Source: Brevibacillus brevis
Lineage (GTDB): Bacteria > Bacillota > Bacilli > Brevibacillales > Brevibacillaceae
Direction: 5' to 3'
Length of the DNA: 64,000 nucleotides
Assembly (NCBI RefSeq): GCF_022026395.1
Contig: NZ_CP041767.1
Span: 3,380,501 to 3,444,500, forward strand
Below, in pieces: positions 17,154 to 24,664 of this stretch. Both the position numbers and the translations under genes were made by a program. The first letter of the stretch is position 1. The number at the start of each line of letters is the position of its first letter. Below the pieces are notes generated by a model. The model saw nothing but the letters and a program-made list of their open reading frames with translations, was not told where the DNA came from and did no database searches.

Positions 17154-17477
17154 ATGAATATAACTGAGTTCCAAAAATGGGTAGGAGATTTTTATCAAGA
17201 ACGAGGTTGGACAGGGTATGGTCCGTTTATTCGAGTAGGTTTTCTGATGGAAGAGGCTGGCGAGCTGGCAAGAGCTGTACGCGCCATTGAAATTGGTCGA
17301 GATCGTCCAGATGAAGGGGAGAAACCCGCAGCGGAAGCGCGGCAGGAGCTGGTGGAAGAGCTGGGCGATGTACTTGGGAATTTAATCTTGCTGGCAAACC
17401 AATACGAGGTTCCTTTTGAGGAGATTTTGGAAGCACATCGAGCAAAGCTGCAAAAGCGCTATCAGCTCCATCGTTGA
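17154..17477 (+). CDS. MazG-like nucleotide pyrophosphohydrolase
   Basis: 107 residues, a single MazG/all-alpha NTP-PPase domain, which cleaves (d)NTPs to monophosphate and pyrophosphate and is thought to clean the nucleotide pool. Metal-binding pattern visible: E33-E34 and E37 in FLMEEAGELAR, then E68-E69 and D72 in LVEELGDVLGNLILLA. ATG at 17154 is preceded by AGGAAGGGACAG; the longer in-frame extension lacks a ribosome binding site. A TATAAT box lies at 17118-17123. Monocistronic, ended by a terminator. Confidence 0.88.
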   Translation: MNITEFQKWVGDFYQERGWTGYGPFIRVGFLMEEAGELARAVRAIEIGRDRPDEGEKPAAEARQELVEELGDVLGNLILLANQYEVPFEEILEAHRAKLQKRYQLHR

Positions 17478-17484
17478 ATACATA

Positions 17485-17530
17485 CAGCGGCAGTCTAGGA
17501 TTTTCGCATCTCCTAGTCTACCGCTGCTTT
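17485..17530. terminator. Bidirectional terminator between mazG-like and transaminase genes
   Basis: Outer stem CAGCGG (17485-17490) / CCGCTG (17521-17526) and inner stem CTAGGA (17495-17500) / TCCTAG (17511-17516) with a short internal loop, followed by TTT. Lies between convergent genes. Confidence 0.75.
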
Positions 17531-17560
17531 CGTCTAATCGTCTTTTCGTTCTAGCTACTC

Positions 17561-18925
17561 CTACTCCAGTGTATCAAAGGCTTCCTTCATAACCTGCGCA
17601 ATAAAATCGAGATCATCGCTCGTCGTGGTAAATGGTGGTGAGAGTGTCAGCACATTGTTGAAGCTCGGAATGGTGTCGCCATTGCGCCCGATAATTAATC
17701 CCCGCTTCTTGCACTCGGCAATGACCTGTGTCAATTTCGCCGGCGCCGCAGGTTCCTTTGTTTTACGATCCTCTACCATCTCGATCCCCATCAGGAAACC
17801 GAAGCTGCGAATGTCTCCAACGTATGGATGATCTGCGAGAAAAGCCAGCTTGGCACGTAATTCTGCTCCGAGTTCCTCCGCTCTCTCCACCAGTTTTTCC
17901 TCTTCCAAAATTTCGAGATTTTTCAGGGCAAGCGCACATGCCGCCGGATTGCCGCCGAACGTATTGACATGTCGGAAATGCAGATTATTCCCCTGCTCAT
18001 TGAATTTGTCTGCGATTTCGGCCCGTACTGCTGTTGCAGAAAGTGGCAAGTATGCACTTGTGATACCTTTGGCCATGGTCACGATGTCTGGTTTGATTCC
18101 GAAGTTTTGGTGGCCGAACTTTTGACCAGAGCGACCAAATCCACAGATGACCTCATCCACGATCATCAACACACCGTACTTATCGCAGATTTCACGCACT
18201 TTTGGCATGTATTCCGGCGAAGGAACGAGGACGCCTCCCCCGGTAATAGTCGGCTCCATGATGACGGCAGCCACGGTCTTTTCTCCTTCCCAATTGATCA
18301 CTTGATCGTAATATTGGGCGCACTCCAGATTGCATTTGCCGTACGATTTTCCTGCCGGACAGCGATAGCAGTAAGGCGGCGGTACATGCAGGAAGCCAGG
18401 CGCTAATGGCTCGTATTTTTCCTTGCGTATGGATTGACCAGTTGCAGCGAGGGCCCCCATCGTATTCCCGTGGTAGGCGCGATGGCGCGAAATGAATTTG
18501 TAACGGCCCGGCTCCCCGTTCTGATGATGATATTGACGGGCAATCTTGAATGCGACCTCGTTCGCTTCCGAGCCGCTGTTGGAAAAGAAAACGCGATACT
18601 CCTCTCCAAGCCATTCGCTGATCTTCTCGGATAGACGAATAGCAGGTACGTGGCTTTGTGTGAGTGGAAAATACGCCAATTGCTTCAGTTGCTCGTAAGC
18701 AGCGTCTGCGAGCTCCTGTCGGCCATAGCCAACATTGACGCACCACAAGCCAGACATCCCATCTAGATATCGGTTCCCGTCGATATCGGTGATCCACGAT
18801 CCGCTCGCTTCCGTTACGATCATCGGATTGGGGTTGTACGGGGACATATGGTGCCACATATGCGAACGGTCGGCATCCAGCAAGCTCTCTTTATCAAAAT
18901 CTTTTGTCACTTGTCCTTGCTCCAT
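17561..18925 (-). CDS. Class III aminotransferase, probable beta-alanine:pyruvate transaminase
   Basis: PLP enzyme, 454 residues. Motifs: GMSGLWCVNVGYGRQELADAA at the N-terminus, SGSEANEVAFKIARQYH, RAYHGNTMGA, IVDEVICGFGRSG, and the PLP lysine near residue 286 in TMAKGITSAYLPL. The group includes omega-amino acid:pyruvate transaminases. It is followed, 31 bases away in the gene order, by a CoA-acylating semialdehyde dehydrogenase and controlled next to a PucR gene, so the most likely reaction is beta-alanine plus pyruvate to malonate semialdehyde plus alanine, the step after beta-ureidopropionase. ATG at 18925 behind GAAGGAGGAT. A CYRCPAGKSYGKCNLEC cysteine cluster near residue 187 is seen in some members. 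Alternative substrates such as GABA or putrescine cannot be excluded. Confidence 0.85.
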   Translation of the reverse strand: MEQGQVTKDFDKESLLDADRSHMWHHMSPYNPNPMIVTEASGSWITDIDGNRYLDGMSGLWCVNVGYGRQELADAAYEQLKQLAYFPLTQSHVPAIRLSEKISEWLGEEYRVFFSNSGSEANEVAFKIARQYHHQNGEPGRYKFISRHRAYHGNTMGALAATGQSIRKEKYEPLAPGFLHVPPPYCYRCPAGKSYGKCNLECAQYYDQVINWEGEKTVAAVIMEPTITGGGVLVPSPEYMPKVREICDKYGVLMIVDEVICGFGRSGQKFGHQNFGIKPDIVTMAKGITSAYLPLSATAVRAEIADKFNEQGNNLHFRHVNTFGGNPAACALALKNLEILEEEKLVERAEELGAELRAKLAFLADHPYVGDIRSFGFLMGIEMVEDRKTKEPAAPAKLTQVIAECKKRGLIIGRNGDTIPSFNNVLTLSPPFTTTSDDLDFIAQVMKEAFDTLE

Positions 18926-18956
18926 CGCGCAATCCTCCTTCTTTTTTCGTAAGAGG

Positions 18957-20465
18957 TTATTTTACAAACACTTTTTGCGAGCCAATGCTGGTATCGCCAT
19001 CTTCGAACCATCTGGATGTGACCGTTTTTTTCTTCGTGAAAAAGAGGACGCCGTCTTTTCCATTTGCATGCAAATCACCGTAAAAAGACTGTTTCCAGCC
19101 CGAGAAGGCAAAGAAGCCCATCGGAGCAGGCACCCCTACATTGACACCGACCATCCCCGCTTCCACTTGCTGAACGAATTCTCTTCCCCATTTTCCGTTG
19201 TTCGTGTAGATGGTCGCCCCATTGCCAAAACGCGAGCGGCTAATGGTCTCCAAGCCCTCTTCAAAGTCCTTCACACGCATCACACTCAGGACAGGCGCGA
19301 AAATCTCGTCACGTACAATGACCATCTCGGCATCTGCCTTGTCAAAAATCGTTGGCCCGAGGAAGTAGCCATCCGGCAGCTTTTCCGCATCCTGGCGACC
19401 ATCACGTACCAGTGCGGCACCAGACTCGACACCTTTTTCAATATAGTCATGTACTTTAGACAAGTGCGAATCACGGATGACAGGACCGAGATCGATACCT
19501 TCCTCCAAACCATTTCCCATCGCGAGAGCATTCGCTTCCTCGATTAGATGCGCGATCAGCTCATCGGCAATCTCCTCGACAGCTACGACAGCGCTGGCTG
19601 CCATACACCGCTCTCCTGCACAGCCGAATGCGGAGCTTGTAATTGTTTTTGCCGCGCGCTTCAAATCCGTGTCAGGCATGACTAAATGATGATTCTTCGC
19701 TCCAGCCAGTGCTTGCACACGCTTCCCGTTCGCCGCTGCTGTCTTGTACACGTATTCTGCTACCGGCTGTGAGCCGACGAAAGAGATCGCTTTCACATCC
19801 GGATGCTCCAACAGACCATTGACGACATCATGCGCTCCGTTTACCACATTGAATACACCGTCTGGGAGCCCTGCTTCCTTTAGCAGTTCGGCAATCCGAA
19901 TCGAAGACAGCGGCGTGCGCTCCGAGGGCTTTAAGACAAACGTATTTCCTGCGGTTATCGCAATCGGGTACATCCACATCGGGACCATCACAGGGAAATT
20001 AAACGGTGTAATCCCGCCGACTACCCCTAACGGAAAACGGATCACCTGACTGTCGATGCTGTTTGCGATATTAGGCAACGTTTCTCCCATCATCAGTGTC
20101 GGCATCCCACAGGCGAACTCTACCATTTCCAACCCACGCAATAGCTCTGCCTGTGCCTCAGGCAGATTTTTGCCGTTCTCCATGGTGATCATCCGGGCAA
20201 GTTCATCCTCGTGCTTGACGAGAAGGCTATGAAAACGAAACATAATGCGCGCACGATCCACGACAGGGGTAGTACTCCAGCTCAAAAACGCTTCCTTTGC
20301 AGCAGCAACAGCCTTGTCCACATCTTCTCTCGTCGACAGTGGTACGCGTGACAACAATTCTCCTGTTGCCGGATTGGGTACATCTTCAAAACGTGTCGTC
20401 AGTGAATCTACCCACTGGCCCCCGATGTAGTTTTGCAACGGATTTCCAACGATAGCTGTGTTCAT
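18957..20465 (-). CDS. mmsA: CoA-acylating (methyl)malonate-semialdehyde dehydrogenase
   Basis: Oxidises malonate or methylmalonate semialdehyde with NAD and CoA to acetyl- or propionyl-CoA and CO2. 502 residues, aldehyde dehydrogenase fold; MmsA/IolA features: FNFPVMVPMWMYPIAI, GSQPVAEYVY, catalytic cysteine near residue 286 in CAGERCMAASAVVAV, and the end GWKQSFYGDLHANGKDGVLFFTKKKTVTSRW, which is strongly diagnostic. ATG at 20465 preceded by GTGAGGAGTT. First gene of the mmsA-transaminase pair; together they convert beta-alanine to acetyl-CoA and finish uracil catabolism. Divergent from pucR. Confidence 0.94.
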   Translation of the reverse strand: MNTAIVGNPLQNYIGGQWVDSLTTRFEDVPNPATGELLSRVPLSTREDVDKAVAAAKEAFLSWSTTPVVDRARIMFRFHSLLVKHEDELARMITMENGKNLPEAQAELLRGLEMVEFACGMPTLMMGETLPNIANSIDSQVIRFPLGVVGGITPFNFPVMVPMWMYPIAITAGNTFVLKPSERTPLSSIRIAELLKEAGLPDGVFNVVNGAHDVVNGLLEHPDVKAISFVGSQPVAEYVYKTAAANGKRVQALAGAKNHHLVMPDTDLKRAAKTITSSAFGCAGERCMAASAVVAVEEIADELIAHLIEEANALAMGNGLEEGIDLGPVIRDSHLSKVHDYIEKGVESGAALVRDGRQDAEKLPDGYFLGPTIFDKADAEMVIVRDEIFAPVLSVMRVKDFEEGLETISRSRFGNGATIYTNNGKWGREFVQQVEAGMVGVNVGVPAPMGFFAFSGWKQSFYGDLHANGKDGVLFFTKKKTVTSRWFEDGDTSIGSQKVFVK

Positions 20466-20491
20466 CCCTTCAACTCCTCACGTTCAATTGA

Positions 20492-20520
20492 TTGACAATT
20501 CCATTTTATCCAAAAATAAT
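20492..20520 (+). promoter_or_regulatory. Probable sigma-A promoter of the PucR gene
   Basis: TTGACA at 20492-20497, 17-base spacer, AATAAT at 20515-20520. Lies in the 132-base gap between the divergent mmsA and pucR genes. Confidence 0.5.
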
Positions 20521-20539
20521 GCCTGTCAGCACTAGACAA

Positions 20540-20580
20540 AGTGTAACGCATTACGTAGGGTTAATCTTACAGAGTGTAAC
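20540..20580. repeat. Direct repeat AGTGTAAC, 33-bp spacing, in the mmsA/pucR gap
   Basis: AGTGTAAC at 20540-20547 and 20573-20580; start-to-start distance 33 bp, about three helical turns, so both copies face the same side. Between them GTAA/TTAC forms a small palindrome (20543-20554). Candidate PucR binding site; inference from position. Confidence 0.35.
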
Positions 20581-20597
20581 TGGAGGAGGTGATCCTA

Positions 20598-22232
20598 TTG
20601 AGCAACGATTTGCGCCTGACCATTGCAGAAATCATCAAGCGTCCATTGTTTCAACATGCTCAAGTGGTGGCAGGGCATCGTGGCCTGTCCCGTCCTGTTC
20701 GCTGGGTTCACGTCTTGGAGACTGCCGATACGGGACAGTTTTTAAATGGCGGCGAACTGATCCTATCAACCGGGCTAGGATTTGGCGAAGAAAAGGAAAA
20801 GCGACTTGCGTATTTAACAGAGCTCATTCGGCGAAAAGCAGTCGGGCTGTGCATCGAGCTGGGACGTTACATCCCCTCCATCCCGGAAGATATGCTAGAG
20901 CTGGCGAACCACCACCAGTTTCCGTTGCTCGTTTTCCATCAGCCTGTCCGCTTTGTGGACATCACGCAAGATTTGCACGAGCATTTGATCCAATCGCAGA
21001 TGCAAGCACTCCGGAATCTCGAAGCCTACTCTCGCAGTTTGCAACAGCTCAGCCTGCAGGCAGCGGGCATACTCAAGCTATTGCAGCATTTTCAGGTGGC
21101 GGTTCAGACGCAGGTCTTCTATTACGCACCAGATGGCTCGACACAATTTGCTCCGGTGGTACCACATGATGTTGCAGTGGAGATGAGCGATTTGATGCGG
21201 TCTCATTTTTCCGGACTGGATAGTAGTGGAGCTGGTGTCCGCTTCCTTTCTCTATCTGCGACCAGACAGCTTGCCTATCAACCCGTGATGGCAATGGGGC
21301 ACGTGCTCGCCTATGTCGGCATTGTTTTGTATGAACGCAGTCCGGATGAGTATTTGCTCCTGACCTTAGACAATACGGTCAGCGCGATGGCACAAATTTT
21401 AATGCGGAAAATGTTTGTGGAAGAACAGGCGCTTGCTACCGAAAACCGACTGTTTGATGATTTGATTGCCAACCGCTCCATTCCAGAGGAACAAATGCGT
21501 TCCTTGCTTGGTATCACGGGCAGCGGTAAAGCCTCGGCCTATCACATGATTATTTTATCGTTTGAGAAGCCGAAGAACCTGGCCCAGGACTCCCTTCCGC
21601 CGCACGATCTGACTGCTATTTTCCGTTCACTTTTGACCCGTCATCACTTTCGGCCTTTCATACGATGCATGGGCCATCGCTTTTACTTTTTGCTGATCGA
21701 GCAGCGTCCGCTTGCAGATTCCCGGCGTACCCTGGAAAAAGCCTTTCGCGATGTCAAAAGGATCATGACGCAAATGCTAGGAGCAGATATTCAAATACGG
21801 ATGGGCGTCAGTCGAGCCGGAAAACGGTTGTCAGATGCTGGACGGCACCTCGCGGAAGCGGAACAGGCACTGGCTTTTTGTCAGGAATCATCCAGTCCGT
21901 TTTTCGCTGATCTCGGATTGTTCCGACTCCTGTTCCACGTCCCTAGTGAGCCTGTATTAAAGGCCTTCATAAGCGATTACCTCGGTCCGCTGCTAGCCCA
22001 TGACCAAGCACACGGCTCCTCGCTCGTTCATACGCTGCGTGTCTATTTGGATGGTAACCTCTCCAAACAGGAAGCTGCGGAAAAACTGTTCATTCATCGT
22101 CAAACGCTCTATCATCGCTTGGAAAAAATCGAAGAAATTCTCGGAAAGGATTACACAGCAACGCAAAACCGGATTTGCTTGGAAATCGCCATGCGAGCGA
22201 GAGACTGGTTAAACAAGGAAGAGCAGCACTAA
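20598..22232 (+). CDS. PucR-family transcriptional activator
   Basis: 544 residues. N-terminal PucR-type ligand domain (about residues 8-125: LTIAEIIKRPLFQHAQVVAG, WVHVLETADTGQFLNGGELILSTGL, AVGLCIELGRYIPSIPEDML), a GGDEF-like/CdaR middle region (RIMTQMLGADIQIRMGVSRAGKRLSDAGRHLAEAEQAL) and the C-terminal HTH_30 domain (LDGNLSKQEAAEKLFIHRQTLYHRLEKIEEILG). The family regulates purine, allantoin and other nitrogen catabolism genes. Start: a TTG at 20598 seven bases after GGAGGAGGT is preferred to the GTG at 20589, which lies inside that ribosome binding site. Divergent from mmsA; probably controls the mmsA-transaminase pair and perhaps the preT-preA operon and the permease. Confidence 0.9.
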   Translation: MSNDLRLTIAEIIKRPLFQHAQVVAGHRGLSRPVRWVHVLETADTGQFLNGGELILSTGLGFGEEKEKRLAYLTELIRRKAVGLCIELGRYIPSIPEDMLELANHHQFPLLVFHQPVRFVDITQDLHEHLIQSQMQALRNLEAYSRSLQQLSLQAAGILKLLQHFQVAVQTQVFYYAPDGSTQFAPVVPHDVAVEMSDLMRSHFSGLDSSGAGVRFLSLSATRQLAYQPVMAMGHVLAYVGIVLYERSPDEYLLLTLDNTVSAMAQILMRKMFVEEQALATENRLFDDLIANRSIPEEQMRSLLGITGSGKASAYHMIILSFEKPKNLAQDSLPPHDLTAIFRSLLTRHHFRPFIRCMGHRFYFLLIEQRPLADSRRTLEKAFRDVKRIMTQMLGADIQIRMGVSRAGKRLSDAGRHLAEAEQALAFCQESSSPFFADLGLFRLLFHVPSEPVLKAFISDYLGPLLAHDQAHGSSLVHTLRVYLDGNLSKQEAAEKLFIHRQTLYHRLEKIEEILGKDYTATQNRICLEIAMRARDWLNKEEQH

Positions 22233-22279
22233 AAAAAGACACAACCTTTCATCTGTTCAGAAGATGGAGGTTGTGTCTT
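22231..22279. terminator. Bidirectional terminator between pucR and subtilase genes
   Basis: Perfect 12-bp stem AAGACACAACCT (22236-22247) / AGGTTGTGTCTT (22268-22279) with a further ATCT/AGAT pairing inside. A run of seven A at 22231-22237 gives a U-tract on the minus strand; convergent genes on either side. Confidence 0.88.
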
Positions 22280-22283
22280 AGAT

Positions 22284-24545
22284 TTATTTCCCCGGCTTAT
22301 TCATATAAAGGCGATACTTCGCTTCTTTGCCTTCCGTCAGCACGACACGAATTTTGTACAAGCCGGTTTGTTCGATATTCACGGTTAGCTGCTCAGGATT
22401 GCTGGACGTTGTAGCAGACGCAAGCTCTTTGGAACGACTGTTATACACGTACAAATCAACATCTGCATCCTCTTTCCAGTCTACGGACAATTCCAAATCC
22501 CCTGGCTCACTGATGCGAATGGAATAGTCCATGTATTTCTGCTTTTTCGCCAGCTTTCCTGTTCGGAATGGCTCTTGTTCAACCGATGGCTTCTCCTCTT
22601 CCTCGTCATCGGCCTTTTGCCATTTTCCCGTAGTTGCTAGCGCATACGGCTGAGGCCCTTTCGGGATGTTATAGCCTTCGACCGTCACGGTGTAGATTCC
22701 CTCTTCCGGTTCAGTAATCCATACTTGCTCGACGTTGTTCAGGTTGTCCACTTCGTCGTTGTAAGGGGCCTCAAAAAAGTCGTTGCCGTTCAGTTTTTCT
22801 CCACTCGGTGTCGTTACTTTCAGATTCAAATCGTTGACGAGTGCACGCTTTGCGACAATGGCAGCAGGATAATCCGTCCACGCAAGCGTAATTGCCAAAG
22901 GCTTGGAATCATCCGAGACCTTGACCTTATACGTAACTTTTTCACGCGTGCGAATGCCGTCCTTCTCGTCCTTGTAGTTCGTTTCAACCGCATTCGCCAG
23001 ATTGGCTCGTCCGAAGCCTTGCTCTCGCATGTCTTCATCCAAGTTGTCTGCACTCGTCAACAGCATGGCTTTTACTAATGCACCGCTCGGATTTTTTTCC
23101 CCTTCTTCCTGCAAAAATTCCCGGATTTGTGCCACACCGCCCGCTAAAATCGGCGTCGCCATGCTCGTGCCGTTCATATACGCGTAATGTTCATTAAAAC
23201 GCTTGTAGAAATTTTTGCTCGGTGCCAGTGAAGAGCGCGTGGATAAGATCGCTGTACCAGGCGCGACAATATCCGGCTTCAAACGCCCGTCGCCTGTTAA
23301 GCCGCGACTGCTCGATACCCACACGTCATCCGCTTTATCGGAGTTCTTCCCCAAGTTCGGACGAACATTTTCTGTAGCGCCAACGGCGATGACGTTTTTA
23401 GCGGTGGCTGGGCTCCCGATCGTTTTAAAACCTTTCTCTCCTTCGTTTCCAGCCGCAACAAGCACCGTCATATCTGGATGCTCCCATAAAAAGCGATCAA
23501 ACAGCATCGATGACAAGCTGTACTCTCCCTTATCATTCGCCCCCCATGAATTGGAGTGAATGCGGGCTCCCTCTTCGTATGCTTCCTGCAAAATGGTCTC
23601 GACATCCGTAACGAGCTTCCCTTTCCCGTTCTCTATGGAATGAAATACGAGCTTGGCACCCGGTGCCGTTCCTTTATACTGTCCATCTGATGCTTCACCT
23701 GTGCCTACAATGGAGCCAGCTACATGCGTACCATGACCGTGGACATCGCTCGCATCATTCGGTCGGCCAAGTGAAATGAGCTTCTCAATTTGGCCTTTAA
23801 AATCTGAATGCATCGTTTGGAGCTTCCCTGTATCAAGTCCGGTATCGGCGACTCCGACAATTTGTCCCTTGCCTGTGTACCCTGTCGAGGCCAGCTTGTC
23901 CGAATGAATGATGGTAGCTGCCACATCATTGTGCAGCTTGTTTTCTGGCACGGGGACAACCGCAATGACATCATCTGATTCGATCACTTGTTCAATCGTT
24001 TCCTGATCCATCTTAGCGATTGATATATGCGGAGCATCCTCAGGTGATTGAATGTCTCCTATATCTTGATCCTCCGTCAATTTTGTCATCGCTCGATACA
24101 TGTCCACCCGTTGATTGAAACCGACGACGGCAACCTCGACCCGCTCTCTTTTGCCTCCTTCAAAACGAAGCTCGGACGATACCTTCGACTTCGGTGTAAA
24201 GGACATTACATCTTCGACAAAGGACAGCTTCTCGACTTCCTTTCTTACCTGTTCATCCTCCATTTTTGCGATGAATGCAAAATCCGGTATGTAATCACCA
24301 AGCGTGACGCCGATTTCTTCCAGTTCTTCTTTCCACTCCTCACGAACAGGACCGGATAACTGAATAACGACGAGCTCAGACTCTCTCTTTTTCGACGAAA
24401 GCTTGTCCAGGGCCAGACCCTCATCCGCTTCGATCTGGATATTGCCCCGACGCTCTCCCTCTTGTTTGGCATCCGCCGGAATGCCTTCCAGCGAAAGTGT
24501 CAGAACAAGTGTCGCGCATAAAGCTGCCTGCCATTTTTTTCGCAA
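22284..24545 (-). CDS. Secreted subtilisin-like serine protease (S8) with C-terminal PPC-like domain
   Basis: Extracellular endoprotease, about 753 residues. Preferred start is the TTG at 24545, eight bases after GGGGGGAAGG; an ATG 21 bases upstream has no ribosome binding site. Signal peptide RKKWQAALCATLVLTLSLEGIPADA. Residues about 40-200 form a propeptide with inhibitor-like repeats. Catalytic triad: D in VGVADTGLDTG (about 233), H in HGHGTHVAGSIVG (about 275), S in MNGTSMATPILAGG (about 461). Oxyanion N in VLVAAGNEGEKG region. A C-terminal jelly-roll (about 540-650) is followed by a PPC-like domain (PGDLELSVDWKEDADVDLYVYN). Single gene; terminators on the downstream side. Confidence 0.93.
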   Translation of the reverse strand: MRKKWQAALCATLVLTLSLEGIPADAKQEGERRGNIQIEADEGLALDKLSSKKRESELVVIQLSGPVREEWKEELEEIGVTLGDYIPDFAFIAKMEDEQVRKEVEKLSFVEDVMSFTPKSKVSSELRFEGGKRERVEVAVVGFNQRVDMYRAMTKLTEDQDIGDIQSPEDAPHISIAKMDQETIEQVIESDDVIAVVPVPENKLHNDVAATIIHSDKLASTGYTGKGQIVGVADTGLDTGKLQTMHSDFKGQIEKLISLGRPNDASDVHGHGTHVAGSIVGTGEASDGQYKGTAPGAKLVFHSIENGKGKLVTDVETILQEAYEEGARIHSNSWGANDKGEYSLSSMLFDRFLWEHPDMTVLVAAGNEGEKGFKTIGSPATAKNVIAVGATENVRPNLGKNSDKADDVWVSSSRGLTGDGRLKPDIVAPGTAILSTRSSLAPSKNFYKRFNEHYAYMNGTSMATPILAGGVAQIREFLQEEGEKNPSGALVKAMLLTSADNLDEDMREQGFGRANLANAVETNYKDEKDGIRTREKVTYKVKVSDDSKPLAITLAWTDYPAAIVAKRALVNDLNLKVTTPSGEKLNGNDFFEAPYNDEVDNLNNVEQVWITEPEEGIYTVTVEGYNIPKGPQPYALATTGKWQKADDEEEEKPSVEQEPFRTGKLAKKQKYMDYSIRISEPGDLELSVDWKEDADVDLYVYNSRSKELASATTSSNPEQLTVNIEQTGLYKIRVVLTEGKEAKYRLYMNKPGK

Positions 24546-24639
24546 ACCAAACACCCTTCCCCCCATGGCATAATAAAACCATTTCTATCCATTATAAGAG
24601 AAAGGGTGAATTGTCAAAAGAGTAAGAAGGCATAGACAT

Positions 24640-24664
24640 GGGACAAAAACTAATTTTTTGTCCC
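24640..24664. terminator. Hairpin overlapping the stop codon of the AAA+ gene
   Basis: GGGACAAAAA (24640-24649) pairs with TTTTTTGTCCC (24654-24664); the TAG stop at 24650-24652 sits in the loop. The U-rich arm could act as a terminator for the minus strand, but there is no separate U-tail, so the function is uncertain. Confidence 0.4.
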
